A stretch of DNA of 64,000 bases from Monosporascus cannonballus (taxonomy: Eukaryota; Ascomycota; Sordariomycetes; Xylariales): assembly GCA_004154925.1 (NCBI GenBank), contig QJNS01000088.1:1-64000 (forward strand), read 5' to 3'. Below the pieces are notes generated by a model. The model had not been told where the DNA came from and did not search any database. It worked only from the letters and a program-made list of their open reading frames with translations. The translations under genes were made by a program, and so were the position numbers. Shown here piece after piece: positions 19,470 through 33,800 of the stretch. Within the stretch, counting starts at the first letter, position 1. Every line of letters starts with the position of its first letter.

Positions 19470-22400
19470 CCTTTAAGAATAATATCTATAAAAATAACAA
19501 AACCTCCAAAAAAAGGCCTAATAACAAATTATGATTTTTTCGTTCCGTTTAATACGTTTTTATATAAATTCGCAAAAATTATTAATATTAATTTTAATAA
19601 CATATATTAATTACGAAATTATTAATATTTTAGCGTATATAATTTAGTGCAAAATTAAAAATTTTATTTTTTAATATAATAATAATTTTAATTTATATAA
19701 AATCAAACTTATTATAATAAAAATAACTTAAAATTTTAATTAATATATATTATAATTTATTAATTTTTTAAATTAATACAATAATATATAAAATTTAATA
19801 TTATTTATAATGTATTTCGAAATATATTTTTTTTAATTAATTAAATTTAAAATAAATATTTGAAATTTTTAAATACTTAATTTTTTAAAATAAAACGTTT
19901 ATTTTTATTTAATATTTTTATTAGTTTATTATTAATATAAACATAATTAATTTATATGCTAATATTATATATACAGTTAATAATTTTATAAAAACTTAAC
20001 GTTATTAATTTATTTATTTTATATTAAATATTATATTTAATAAACAAAGCCGTATTTTAGAGAAAAATAAATTAATATAATATATAATTTGGTTTTCGGA
20101 AAATTAAATATTTTTTTATTATTAATTTAAAATTTAAAATATTTTTGATTATTTAAGTTTTTTTGTTAATAATTAATTTAATTATTATTTAAATTATATT
20201 ATTAATTAAAATAATTAAAAATAATAAATTTTTACATTAATAATTTTATGTTTTATTTTTATTTTAATATTTACGGATATAGAAAAATTTAATTTAAAAA
20301 TATTTGATTATATAATTATCGGATAATATAATTATATTATTTTTAATTTTAAATAAATATCGAATAATTAATTACAAATTATTATATTAAATTTTATTTT
20401 CCAATAATAATATAATTTAAATATTATTAATAAAATATATTTATTAATAAAATTAAAAGTTTTTCGGTTTAAATATATTAATATCTATAATTTATTTTTT
20501 ATTTTTTTATATATATTATTTTATATATATAATAATTATTAATAATATTAAAAATCATTATTAAATATAACGCTTTTATTAAATTAACGATTTAATTAAA
20601 TATAAATATAAGGCGGAAATTCGATATTTTAATATTAATTACCCTAAAATAAATATTATTATTTTTTCATATTTAAAAATTAATATTTAAATTAAAACTA
20701 TTTAAATTTTTAATAATTAATATATCCGGATTATTAAATAATAATTTCCTAATTTAACTTAATAATTTATATTTTATTATTAAAATTATTATTTATATTA
20801 ATAATAAGACGAAAATTTTAATTATTAATAATTATTTAATTAAAATTATAATTAATCGGAGATATTTATTAAAAAGTTATAAAAAAATTTTAAATTTTAT
20901 AATTTTAAAATATTCGGATAATTTTATTCGTATTATCGTATTTATTATCGTTTTTAAATTAAATACAAATATTCTCGATATTAATTAAATAATGTAATAA
21001 AATATATTATAAAATATTTTTATTAAAATTATAATATTAATTTAATTAAATAATTTATAATTATAAATTATTTAATATAATAAATTATTAATAAATTATA
21101 TTATTTATATTTTATTAAATATGTAATAAATATATAATTAAATTATTTATTTTTATAAAATTAAAATAATAAAAATCATTTAAATTTAATAAGTTAAAAA
21201 CAATATTATTTATAAAAATATAAAAGTTATAATAAAAAATAATATAACCAATTCAGATAATAAAAAAATAATACGTAATTTATTATAAATAATTTTAATT
21301 AAAATTAAATAATTATCAAATTTTAATTTTAATTTTCGGCTAATTAAAATATTATCTCTAAATTTCCGAACTAACATAATTTTAATTCATAATACCGGAT
21401 AAAAATCAAGCTATAATAATATATGTTATTTAACAGCAAATATATACATAAAATAATTTTAGTATATTTAAAAACACAAAATTATTATATTAATAAAGAA
21501 CCACAATAGCTTAATTCCGATTAAATCTTATTATAATATATATATACCTAATTTCCTTTATATATCCGAATTTTTAAATTTAAAAATATTTACGCAAAAA
21601 TAATTAAAAACTGGTTTAATAAAAGCGGCTATTTGAAAAATAATAAAATTCTAATATAAATAACGGGCGAACGAATTATTTTTTGTACAGTTATTTTTAT
21701 TTAGCGGTAAAAAAACAAAATAAATATTTAGTTTTATTAAATTTAAATAATTTTTATTTACTAAATTTCCGAATAAATTAAACGAAATTTACAATTTATA
21801 TTTATTTTAAAATATAATTAAATTAATTAAAATAATTTTCGGTTTTGATAAGTAATAATATTAAGATATTTTAAAAAACCGCTTATTTTTTCTATTATAT
21901 ATAATATATGAAAAAGCTGTATTTTCGATTTTATAAAAAATAAATAATTATCTGTAAACGGCGGAATTCGTTTAATTAAAAATAACGGTATTATATTTTT
22001 ATATTACACATTAATTTATATAAGCTATACATTATTATTATGTTATAAATTTAATAAATATTCGAAAAAATTATAAGGCCGCCTTAAATTATATTTTATC
22101 TTAATTAAAATATCTTTTATAAAGTCGTTCGATTTAAATTCGTAATTAATAATTTAACGGTAATTCTAATAATTTGAATATTAAACCGGCATATAATTTA
22201 TATATTTTTGCGATTTAAAATAATGATTTTAATTATAATAATACTTCTATTTATATGTGTAATATATAACGTATTAAATAATTTTAATTAGGAATTTACT
22301 TTGTTTCTTTATTGATAACCTTAACGTAAAACTTATTAATTTTAAATAGTTTTAATTTTTTAACCTCGGTTTCGTGATTATATTTATATTTATATATTTT

Positions 22401-23500
22401 ATTTATTTTTATATTATTACCGGAAATGCCGGCGTCGTTAAAACGTAATAATTTGTAATTTAACGTTATAAATATTATATCGGAAAAAAAATCGAAATAA
22501 GAATTTTTATAACAATTAAAATATTACGTATTCAAAATAAACGGTATTTATAAAATAATAATATTAATAGCAAATTAAAAAATAAAAAACGAAATTGTGT
22601 TAATTTTAATTAAGGCCGATAATAAAAAACGTATTTAATTTCGGCGCGGTATTACGATTATAAAATCTAATAATTACAAATATTTATATAATATTAATTA
22701 AAATTATTAATATATTATTTATTTATTAAATTAATTATTTTTATTAAATTTTAATTTTTTAAAATGTATACAAAATATCAAGTCGTTTTAATTTGGATTA
22801 ATGATATACTGTAATAAATATACAATAAACTTATTTAATTAAAAGAATTAACCGAATTGCATTTTACGTAATTCGAATTATAATTTATTACGGTTATTAA
22901 CAAATTATTTTTTAATTTATAGGTTTTAATTTATAACGTCAAATTAAAACTTTTTAAATTTTATTTTCCGGTTTTTTTTCGAATTTATCGTATTAATTCT
23001 TAAAATATATTTATTTTTCTAACTTTTAAGATATTTTAATTGGGATCGAATAACTGGGATAAATAATTAAATATACGGGTAAATAAATAATATACATAAA
23101 TTTTCGCTAATATTAAAAAAATTATTTTTTTATTACTAATATAATTTTTCCGACGTCCGTTTTTTTTAAATATTAATTCGAAATATTTAAAATCCTAAAT
23201 TTATCATAAAATTTTATTAATTACGTTTTATAATTCTATTTTTTATAATTAAGCTTAATATTTGTTGATATATAATTCTAATTAATATTTTTCAAAGCCG
23301 TTTATATATTTTGTCGTTATTTTGTTAAATAGTTTAATAATAGCTTTTTTGAATTAAGGTTTTTTAATATCGAATTATTTTAAAGAGATTGCGGAATTAT
23401 ATTCCTACAATTCGATTTATATTAAAGTTTAACGTTAATATATTAATTATGTTATTTAATAAATTTATAAACTTATTACCCTATATTTTATGAATTTAAT
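19470..23500. other. most A/T-extreme segment, nothing recognisable
   Basis: Almost pure A/T. Many of the remaining G and C are in CpG, for example ATTCGC, TTACGAAA and TTAGCGTA. No protein relic or terminal repeat could be recognised. Confidence 0.6.
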
Positions 23501-26500
23501 TAATTTTACGCATTATATCTCTCAGTTTCGAAATCAAATATACTTTTAATAAGAAAAATACAGTTATTAATTAGGTATCGAAAAAGTCAACTGATATTTC
23601 TAACGAATTAAATATTTAATAATGAAAGAATTAATAATTTTATTAATATTTAATTAAATATTATTCGGCTAAGTTTAATACCTTTAATAACTTAAATAAA
23701 GAAGAAAAACCTTTTAATAGGATTTAATTTATATGATTATAGAAATACCTACAACCTTTTACGATATTAAATTTTCTAAATTAATGAACAGATATAATAA
23801 TAAAGAGAACTAATTATTAAAATCAATTTTTTAAAATATTTGATTCAAGGTAGTATTTTATATCATAAAATAAAACAAATAATATAATACTAACAAAGTT
23901 ATTAGAAATATATCAAAATATCTAATAGTAATTAAATAATATTATATATGTTCCGGTTATAAAAAAGAGATATAATTTACTAATACATAATTGCTTCTTT
24001 TATTAGCGCGATATATACATATGTACAAAGTAATATTTATTTATATTTTATTTTAGAGATTTATTAAATAATGCTTTTAACAAATTTATAAATTGGTAAA
24101 CTTTTTAAAAATCGCATATATTTAAGTTATTAACGTATGACACATGTTAACTAAAGACATATATAAGATAACTATTAAAAACCTGCTAGACGAATACAAT
24201 ATTTTTCAATATGGAATTCCAGTTCAAATTAAAATCGATAAAAACTTTAAAAATGAAAGAAAAGTTATTGAAATTTATAAAATACTCAGAATTAAACGAA
24301 AGATAAAGATTATATAGGTTATTTAACTATAAGAATTAATCTAAACAAATATGTGAATTATAAAACTATTAACAAAAATAACTAATAATATAAGTAAAGC
24401 ATAAGTTAAATTTTTACTTGATATAATATTTGCAGATAATATTATTATAAAAAGTTACGGTTTTAACATTTATAAATTATTACACCAGCGAAAAGCGTTT
24501 TTATCGATCGAAATTATAATACTAATATAAGAAGTTATAGTTTATATTTTGAATATTATAAATAAAACTCTAATTATAAAAACAATTCAACTATTAAATA
24601 TAAAATCGGTAACGTTATAGAATTAATTAAAATAATTATTCTCTAATATTATAAAATTACTAAACTTATGAATTAAAAGAATAAAAATGAAATAAAAATA
24701 CGATTTATAAAAATTCATAGTTTGATATTACGCTATAATATACTATAATATATTTAAAGAAATAAATTTAAAACACCGTTAATTTAAAAAGCATTAATAT
24801 AATAATTTTATTAACTAAGAAATTTACTGTTTAAAGAAACTAATCAGATATTATTGAAAAAACTTTCTTTATTCATACGGTAAAATTTTTAATTAAAAAT
24901 AACCAAACATATTATGGATTCAGTAATTTACAAAGGTTTAACTGAATAAAATTGCTAGTAAACGAACAAAATCGGGCATATAATATTTTAAACAAAATAT
25001 TAAACGGCATAAATATCGAAATATTAAAAAATTAATAGATTAAAAGTGTAAAAGTTATTAAAATAAATGTCTAAAGTTAAACCTCGAAAACGCAATTTAA
25101 ACGGTTATATAATAATAAAAATATAAATATATATGAAACTAATTATTTAAGCGGAAAAAGATTTATTACAATTATTTATCAAGTATGACTATATAGAAAA
25201 ATATAACTATATTTATATTTCTATCTAATTTCTAAAATCGTTGAAATATTAAATTAATAATTTCGCAAAACGTCTCGAAATATTACAAATATTAATTGAA
25301 AACTAAAAACTATTAAAGGTTCTTAAGATAAATAATAAAAAAGGATTTTATCGAATTCAGAAACCTCTTTATAATTTAATTTAGAGAAACATAATTTAAT
25401 TTATACTTGTTTAAAAATTTAATATGAAGTTTTTAAATTATTTATTTTTAAATATATAAATATTCTTCTTGATTAATCTGGTAAAATTATTTTAAGTGTT
25501 TTCTGTAAAATCAGTATATATATATATATATCTCAACAAATAAAGCTATGTTATAAATTACAAGTGATTTAAAATCATAATTACCTTTTTCGCAAAATTC
25601 GTAAAGTACCAAAGTAAATATTTCGAATATATAAATAAATAGTTTATTAGCATATAAAGAGTTTTTAATAAAATATATTATATGTTAATTTAGAGAACTA
25701 ATACGGATAGCTTTAACGAATATACCTTTTATTTTTGACTTGTTTTAAAAAATAATATCTTTATAATAGATAATTCGGTGTTATTTATTTTCTAAACGTT
25801 AACACCGATATTTTGTAACTTTAAAACTTAATTTATAACAAAACTAGAAATAAATAAAACAAATATTTGTTTAAATATTTATTGTTAAATAAATAAAATT
25901 AATTATAATAAGAAAATAATTTATTTGGCAATATTTAAGAAGAATATAAATAAAACTCACATTTTGATTCAAAATACAAATTATATATTAAAATGTAAAA
26001 AGGCGTTTTAAGAAATCTTTAATCAATTAACGTAAAAATAACATACCGAAAAATAATTAAGATTTTAAAAATTCTGATTATATTTAACTTAATTGCTTTT
26101 AATAAAATCGAAAATATCTTTTCTTAATTAACTGATAACTTATTTACTTAATTAAACTTTTAAAATCTTTATTAATACAAAAACCTTTATACTTTAAAAG
26201 CTTTAATCATTTAAAAATATTTATAACAAATTAATAAAACGTATTGAAATCACGAAAACATATATATAACTACAGATATCGATATGTGTGAATAAATACT
26301 AAATATTACTAATAAATAAATAGATAATTATGAAAATTAGTCTTTTTTGAAAAGGAATATAGAAATATTAACGTCCGACATTTCCTTTAATAATATTAAA
26401 TAAAAGTCTCTGAAATTCTTTTGGCAAATAACATATTTGTTTAAAAGAATAACTAGAATAATAAGCATATTATTAATTAATTATTATTACTTATTATTAG

Positions 26501-28600
26501 TATAATTAAATATTGTTCAATAAATGTATTAAACGTATATGTTATCAATTATATATTACATACATTTACCTGTATTATAATTATTTTTGTATTATATATC
26601 TAACTTTTGTTATATTTCTTATAATATCTACGTCGTCGAAAGAGAAATTCCAAAATTAAATTAATTTAAATATAATAAGTTAAAAAAAATAAATATTAAA
26701 GTTTTAAGTACGCTAAAGCTTGAAAAAACTTTAAAAAGGTTGTATAACATCATTTTACCTGTCGTTTTCATATTTCGTTTTGGTCGAAAGGTTAATTTTA
26801 GTCGATTAATATTTATTACCTTATATAATTATAAAGGAAATTGCTTTTAAAATAATTTTAAAGTATTATCAAATTTAGAAATTAACTCTAATTCATAATA
26901 TAATGCTATAATTATATCATTTTAAAAAGATTGTTATATATATTATTAATAAACTAATTCCGATTAAAAATTATTACGATATTAATACATATATTTTCGT
27001 AAAAGACTAAAAGAAATAAGTTAATATATATTTTTAAAGCCGTATATTTTATTACTTAGAAATATTGTATATTATTAAATAACAAAACAAAGATTATTAT
27101 CTGTAATTCGAATTTTAATTATATTTAAAAGATAGTTTACAGTATTAATAGTATTAATTAAATTATAGAACACATATATTACGTTAATGTCTTACATATT
27201 TGATCAAAACTTACTCTTATAATATTCGATCATATTCTTTTTAATAATCGAATTAAAACCACATAGAGGTTTTGCAGATAAAAACAAAAGTAAATTGATT
27301 TCAATATTATATTTATATATATTAACAAATTTTAAACATTTGAGTAATATTTTACCTAAATATATAGTATTTAAGTAACTTATTTATATATTGTATTATA
27401 CGATTGTTTAATTTATAGAAAACTAACGTATTAAATTTAAATAAAATAAATAATTACTCGAAATATAAAACGGATAATTGAAACATATATTGATTTATAT
27501 AATATGAATTAAGATGAAAACATACATAAAGGATTGTATTCTAGTAAACGTTTATTATTTATTTTTAAACTCTTTTCGAATTTTCGTTTATTATTAATTA
27601 AAATGTTCGTATATTTCGTTAACTCCGAAATAATTTCGAATCAATACGTAAAATACATTATAATATTAAAACAAAAGATATATGTCGCTCGTTAATTGAT
27701 AATTTAGATACTTAAACCATATTAGTAAAAAGTTGTAAAACCCCGTATTAACAAATAAAAATAATATATTAAATTAGTAAGAAATAATTAAAACCTTATT
27801 TTGATTTAAAATAGTTAAATTGAAAAAAGTACAAAATGTCGATTAATAATTACAAATCAGAAAATAAAGCGCAAAAATTAAAGAAAACGATTGATAATGG
27901 AAAGAATCATCAACAAAGAAATAAAGTCAGAATTATAAATTAAAAATACTAGAAAATATATTATGTTAAATTAAAAAGAAATTATATATATATATATATT
28001 ATATTCGTTATAATGTTAAGTTGCTATTATTCTTTACATTGAAACGAGAACGTTTTTTATTATAAAAATAAAGGCATGAAATAACGTAAGGTATTACCCT
28101 TGAAATTAATTTCGTTCATTAAAAAGTTAGCGTTTTACTTATATATTAAGTTGTTTTTTTCGCCATAAGTTTAGTTGCAAGGTGAATTACCACTAGTATT
28201 ATTAAGATTATTATGTATTATATATTTCTAATACTTTAATTATTGTGATTTAATACTATTAATACAATCGCTTTAAGTTTTTTATTTTGGTAATCCTTTT
28301 TCGGATTATAAGATAGCTTATATACTCGCACTGATCAGAACTAATTCTCCTCTACTTCAACTCAATACCTATTTTAAATAGGTTTTCAAAACTTATATGA
28401 ACCTGCTTAAAATCAAGCCAAACTATTACAGTTTATTATTAAATTTTGTTTAAAGAATTTATATTTTTATAAAAAATATATTTAGATTTAAGCTATCGTT
28501 TACACATTAAGTCAAAAATAGAAGAGGTTTTATATAATATATTTTATGCAATAAATATTTTACTTAATATTTGCGATCAATATAAATTATATTTTAAATT
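23500..28600. other. less extreme A/T segment with decayed transposon-like sequence
   Basis: Still very A/T-rich, but with more CpA, CpC and GpT left than the preceding 4 kb, suggesting a different age or intensity of mutation. One possible retroelement protein relic is listed separately. A (TA)n run lies at about 25517-25531. Near 28300-28400, TCAGAACTAATTCTCCTCTACTTCAACTC is a small patch of ordinary composition of unknown origin. Confidence 0.45.
24154..24318 (+). pseudogene. possible retrotransposon integrase relic
   Basis: A frame open for about 55 codons reads NLLDEYNIFQYGIPVQIKID, then KNFKNERKVIEIYKILRIK, then stops. The order of a hydrophobic helix, YGIPxxIxxD, a short gap, F-K-N-E and a following I-x-K-I-L-x-I resembles the segment around the second catalytic Asp of LTR-retrotransposon integrases (YGxPxxIxTDNGxxF..LGI). 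The NG of DNG is missing, and stops surround it. This is a pattern judgement on A/T-biased sequence and may be coincidence. Confidence 0.3.
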
Positions 28601-28649
28601 TATGAAGTTTTACTTTAAGATCAAAATATATAATTATCGATAAGTTTTA

Positions 28650-29300
28650 ATCTTCATCAACTTTATACGAATTAATTATTCGATAAGGTCGAAATATTAT
28701 GTATTATATAATAAACACAGAAATAAATTTTAAAATAATTTTATTGGTAAATAGTAAAGAGAAATTTTGAGTATTTGTAAAAGTATTTACGCACTGTTGT
28801 GTATTTTACAATTTAATTATTTTTAGGGCATTTTTCTAAATTATAATTAATTACGACATTATGCGGTACATCTTCGTATATATAATATTAATAATTCGTC
28901 TTAATAAGCTTTTTAATCTAACTATTTCGTTTACGATAATTGAAATTTTACAAAATTATTAGACGAACGAAAACCGTCGATATTTTAATCGACTTAAAAA
29001 AGCGTATTCCAAAACATCGATTTCAATTTTTAATTTTCCAATACTACATAATTTACGAAAGTAATAATAATTGATTTTTACAAAGATTTATACGACATAA
29101 TATAAGAATTATAAAAAGGAGAAAATAATAACGGGTTTAAAAACTCTAATATTTAAATATTGATACGAATTAACTATAATTGCGAACGTTAATTTGCTCG
29201 GTTATTTCGAACGGTAAAAGCCTTTTAAAATTCGAATAAAAATCAACGTAAATAAAAGTGGGACTAGGCAGCTTAAAAAGCGACGAGTTTAATAAACGTT
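28650..29300. repeat. dispersed repeat, copy C (partner at about 61.99-62.32 kb)
   Basis: The segment ending AGGCAGCTTAAAAAGCGACGAGTTTAATAAACG matches, with many transitions, the segment at 62.02-62.26 kb (AAGCCTAAAAAGGCGACGAATTTAATAACG). Upstream phrases also correspond: AATAACGGG, TTTGCTCGGTTATTTCGAA versus TTTGCTCGATTATTCCGAA. Same orientation in both. The 62 kb copy keeps a short open frame; this one has stops. Its right end abuts the TG..CA element at 29308. Confidence 0.65.
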
Positions 29301-29302
29301 AG

Positions 29303-29455
29303 AAATTTGTTATGGCTACACTATACCATTACGCCACCAGGGCAAAAGATCGGTGGAATGATCGCAATTGTGGCAATTATTCTAGTGCTTACAGCTGTAT
29401 ATATGTACTCGTACATGTTGGAAGACTTTACGGGTGACGAGGCCGTAACAAAATT
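29303..29455. mobile_element. short TG..CA element with 5-base target-site duplication
   Basis: The element at 29308-29450 (143 bases) starts TGTTATGGC and ends GCCGTAACA, an inverted terminal repeat with one C-to-T difference. It is bounded by AAATT at 29303-29307 and 29451-29455. TG..CA ends with a 5-base duplication are the hallmarks of a solo LTR from an LTR retrotransposon; at 143 bases it would be a very short one. Its base composition is near normal, so it escaped most RIP or arrived late. A diverged second copy lies at 30682-30814. Confidence 0.7.
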
Positions 29456-29564
29456 AAGGTAGTATTTTATTATTTTATTCAATTCTGTTTACATTGTTAC
29501 GTCTTTTTTAAAGAGATTGATACTTTTATAGATTTTTTTAATAGGTCGATATTTAAGATATAAG

Positions 29565-29752
29565 GCTATAGCTATAGCTGCGCTGCAAGCGTAGCTATAA
29601 GCTTGAAAATAGGGCCTGATTTTAGTAAGATAAGGGGTACTTAAGGATCTATTTAGTTCTCTTATATGCGTTTTACCTTATTGAAATCAGACCTTATTTT
29701 AGCGAGTGTAGCTGTGCTTGCAATACCATTGCAGCTAAAGCTTGTTTGGAAA
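29565..29752. mobile_element. foldback element, copy 2
   Basis: The left arm (GCTATAGCTGCGCTGCAAGCGTAGC .. AGGGCCTGATTTTAGTAAGATAAGG) and right arm (CCTTATTGAAATCAGACCTTATTTTAGCG .. GTAGCTGTGCTTGCAA) are inverted relative to each other around about 30 bases of spacer. Each arm matches the element at 19341-19450 (CTTATCTT..ATCAGG..CCATTTT..GCTGCGCCTGCGGCGTAGC), so this is one family spanning the composition boundary. Confidence 0.55.
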
Positions 29753-30610
29753 AAAATAGAAAGTAGTTTTAAATTACTCGTTGACTTAATTAAAAATCCT
29801 ATAAAAAACTTCAAGTCTTTAAAATAATGCCTAATAGCCTGTAATTTGTTTCGATCTATCTTAATAGATATTTATATTAAACTTTTATAAGATATTTTGA
29901 ATTTTTATAAATAAGATAATAAAACAAATAATTAATTGTTTTTTAAAAAGTAACCTTGTAAAGAAGATTTAAGAACATAATAAATTACTATTTTAATTTT
30001 TATATTTTATTCAAGTCCTTGTTTTCTAATTCGATTTGCTTTAAAACTAGTTTATTTTCTTTCGTAGTTTTTCTTTACGTCGATTTTACTAGTATTTTTA
30101 AAACGTTTTCGTTATTCAAAATAATGAAGCATATTAGCGTTCAGAATTTTTACTATATATTATTTTAAAATATTAATTTAAGCTGTTAAATTTATTTATC
30201 GTGTTTAAACATTTTATAACAGATTTTATATACTTTTTATATTACTTATTTTTTATCTTTGTAAAACTTGATTTCGAGTATTTTCGTAACGTATATATAA
30301 TTTACAAATTAAAAATTTATATAGATACGTTTTTTAAACTCATTTAAGTTAATAAATATATTAATAATTTACTATTTTTCGATGACTTTACAAATCATAT
30401 AGTGTGATCAAAATTGATTTTATAACTACTTTTTCAATAGAAAGTAAGAATAATTCGTTTTTTAATTGTCTTAATAATTTATTTTAATTAATTATAATAT
30501 AAACTACAGTAAGAAGTATATTTGTATAATCTTTTTATACTTTTAAATAACAAATATATATTATCTTTAGCTAGGAAACTTGTAAAAATTTACAAAACCT
30601 TCTATATATA

Positions 30611-30660
30611 TTTAAGATTTGCTTTTAAGATTTGCTTTTAAGATTTGCTCATAAGATTTC
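30611..30660. repeat. 13-base tandem repeat
   Basis: Nearly four copies of TTAAGATTTGCTT in a row; the fourth copy is changed to ATAAGATTTCTTT. A minisatellite-like array just upstream of the second TG..CA element. Confidence 0.8.
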
Positions 30661-30681
30661 TTTTTAAGGCTTACCGCGTAA

Positions 30682-30814
30682 TGTTATAGCTGTATTATAT
30701 TCTTACGCTACTAGGGCAAAGGATTAGTAGACTGATCGTAATTAGAGCAACCATCCTAGTGTTAACAGCTGTATAAGAGTCCGGGCTTACAGTTACGTAG
30801 CTCAGGCTATAACA
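30682..30814. mobile_element. second copy of the short TG..CA element
   Basis: Starts TGTTATAGC and ends GCTATAACA, and aligns along its length with 29308-29450 (for example ACGCTACTAGGGCAAAGG versus ACGCCACCAGGGCAAAAG; CCTAGTGTTAACAGCTGTATA versus TCTAGTGCTTACAGCTGTATA). Most differences are transitions. No matching flanking duplication is visible (CGTAA on the left, ATATA on the right). Same orientation as the first copy, 1.4 kb away. Confidence 0.65.
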
Positions 30815-30839
30815 ATATAATATTAATCTTTTTATTATT

Positions 30840-33800
30840 TTATGAATTTATATTTAATATTGAGCATTAAATTTCAAAAGTTTATTATAAGATAGTACAT
30901 CTAGATTTTACGGGTTTTTAAATTTCTTATTTTAATCGATATCTTATTTTTATACTTTAATACTTTTAGTATTTTTAAAGCTATAAAATATTTAATAACT
31001 TTATTAAGACTTAAATAAACTTTAATTAATTTTAACTAAACAGTTTTAAAGCTTTTTTATTTATTTGTAAATTAAAATGTTTAATAATATTTTGATGATT
31101 TATTAACTAATTTATTATAACTAAAAATATTATACATTTATGGATTTATTCCGGTATGTAGAAATACATATCGGTTTTACATAAATATAGTATTTTTGTT
31201 AAATTTAAGAGTATTTCGCTTTTTCTTATTAGATTAACTAATTAATATAAAACTATTAAATATAAATAATTATTTATTTATTTCACTTTTTAATACGCGA
31301 ATACTGTTTTAATAATATCGAATAATATAGTTTTTGACATGGTTTTTTTAACATTAATTTATTAAAAATATTTTTTGTAAAATAACATGTCGTATTTTAT
31401 CCTAAAATAAAACATATTGATTTTAATAATCCGGTTTTAATTTAAAATAATCTCCGGTTTATTACGCTTTAAAATTATTCTAAAAAAGATACGTCCGAGA
31501 TATTAAAACGGGTAACATTTTAGTTAATATTAAGTTTAACTTTTTAATTCTTTTTACAAAAACCTTTTTAGTAATTATAATAATTCATCTTATCCTTAAA
31601 ATAATTAAAAGAGTTATGTAAATTATTTATTTATTTTTTGAAAAGATTTAATGAAACCTTTCGTGCTAATCTTTTATATTTAGAGTATTATTAGAAATTA
31701 TATAATATTTAAATTAAATCGATTATCTTTATATCTTTAAAAATTTATACAGTAATTATTATCTAACAGAATTAAACCGACATTTCTGTATTAGAAAATA
31801 ACTTATACCTATATATTACGTCTTTTTATTTATTATAAATTAAATAAATTCTTTGTTTAGAATTATTAAAATATCTATCGCAATTTGGATAATCACTTTA
31901 ATAATTATGTTGTTTATAATAAAATTTAAGTTTGCTATAAAATTTTAAACAACAACTTATTATATTAATTAATAACTCGATATTATTATATTCTATACAG
32001 AGCGGTTTCTAGCTTAAAAATACGTAATATTTCGAAAGCTAAATAATCTTATAACTTTTTAATTGTTTTTTTAAAAACAAAATATCAAAATTCTATATTT
32101 ATTATATTTCGATAATTCTTAATATTTATATTGTGCTAATATCTTCCGACGTTTAATTACGTTTCGGCAATAAAATAATCTTAATTCTAAAATCACTTTT
32201 TTAAAAGCTTTAAGATCTTATTATCGTACTTTATCTATTTACTCAAGTTCGAAACGATTTATTTTTAATATTTATTTTTGTTGTTATATTTAATTAATAA
32301 AGGCTTGTTAAAAACTTAATTTTGAATTAACGTTAAATTAATATTATAGAGCGTTATATATAGACTTTTGATTTATATAAATACGTTAATATAAATGTTC
32401 CAAAATAATTAATAAAAAATCTTTTTTATAAGGTTTTACTATATTCGATTTTGTATATAATCTTATTTTTAAATTTATGTTATTATAATATTACGGACTT
32501 TAATCGTATATTTTATACATTATTTATAAGCCTAAATAAATATATTACGTTGAATTTACTTCTTAATAGTTTTGATCGATTCTTAATAATTTGTATTTAT
32601 GTTGAATTTTTTAATTTTAAAAGAGATTAAAATATTTCAATCGTATTATTTTAAATAATAAAATCTTTCAAGATAATTTAAATTTAAATTTTTATATAAG
32701 CTATATTTGAGTTTAAGCTATATCTTTTAAGCTCAGCTAAGTATATAGAAAATCATAATGCGATATACTTTGCACGATAAATATTACACCTAGTATTTTA
32801 TAACACGATAACTGATTTATGGTTTTCACAATTAGGATAGATTATACCTCAGTTTCGTAGAGCCTTACTCGAAAGCCGAGAGCCTCACTGTAAAGCCGAA
32901 ATTCTTATCTTTATAAATTTTTATTTTCAATATAGCCTGCCGATTTCTTTAAGTTAATCGGTAATCCTAATATCGAAAAATCCGAAATTTAAAAGAAATA
33001 AACGTATTCGATGTTATTATGAAAAAGAAAATAGACTTATATATAATATTTATTAGACAGTCGTATTTATATTAATTTAGGCACTTTAAAAATATATATT
33101 TTAAAAGAAATATTTAAAATTTTAATAAATGTTTGAGAAGAGAGTATAAGTAAGCTAATCTTTTCGTTTTTTTAGATATTTGACGATAATTCCCGATATT
33201 TTTAAACGCCTTCTTTATTTACGTCTATAATAGATTTTGAGAAATGAATACAATTATTTAAAAAAAATTCGATATTAACCCTTATTTTTCTAATTAAATT
33301 TATATAATTAATAACGGTTAATAACATTTAATGTTAAAAGGGAATTTTTTTAAGCAATAAGAAATTTCGAAAAGGCAAATGATCTTTATTATACTGTAAT
33401 CCTGACAAATCTAGACGGACTTTTAATACATTAATTATATTTTAACGAAATATATAGATGAAAAACTTATTTTAACATTAATAGGATCTCATAGTTTAAC
33501 GTTATTATTCGAATACGTAATTATACGAAACTTTAAAGCAGTTAGTATTTTCGCCTATATTATCTAAATATTTTAAAATTATAATTATAATATCGCTTTT
33601 TATTTTATATACATAAATCTGTTCTTTTTAATCGGAAGATTATTAACAATAAATATTGAACTCAATTAATTGCAAATTTATAATTAATAATTGTATTATT
33701 CATTTTACTATTAAAATAATCGTGTTAATTAATATTATCAAATTTTAAAAAATACTTTTAAATAAAGCTTATACGAAATATTGGTTAATAAAGGCGAAGA

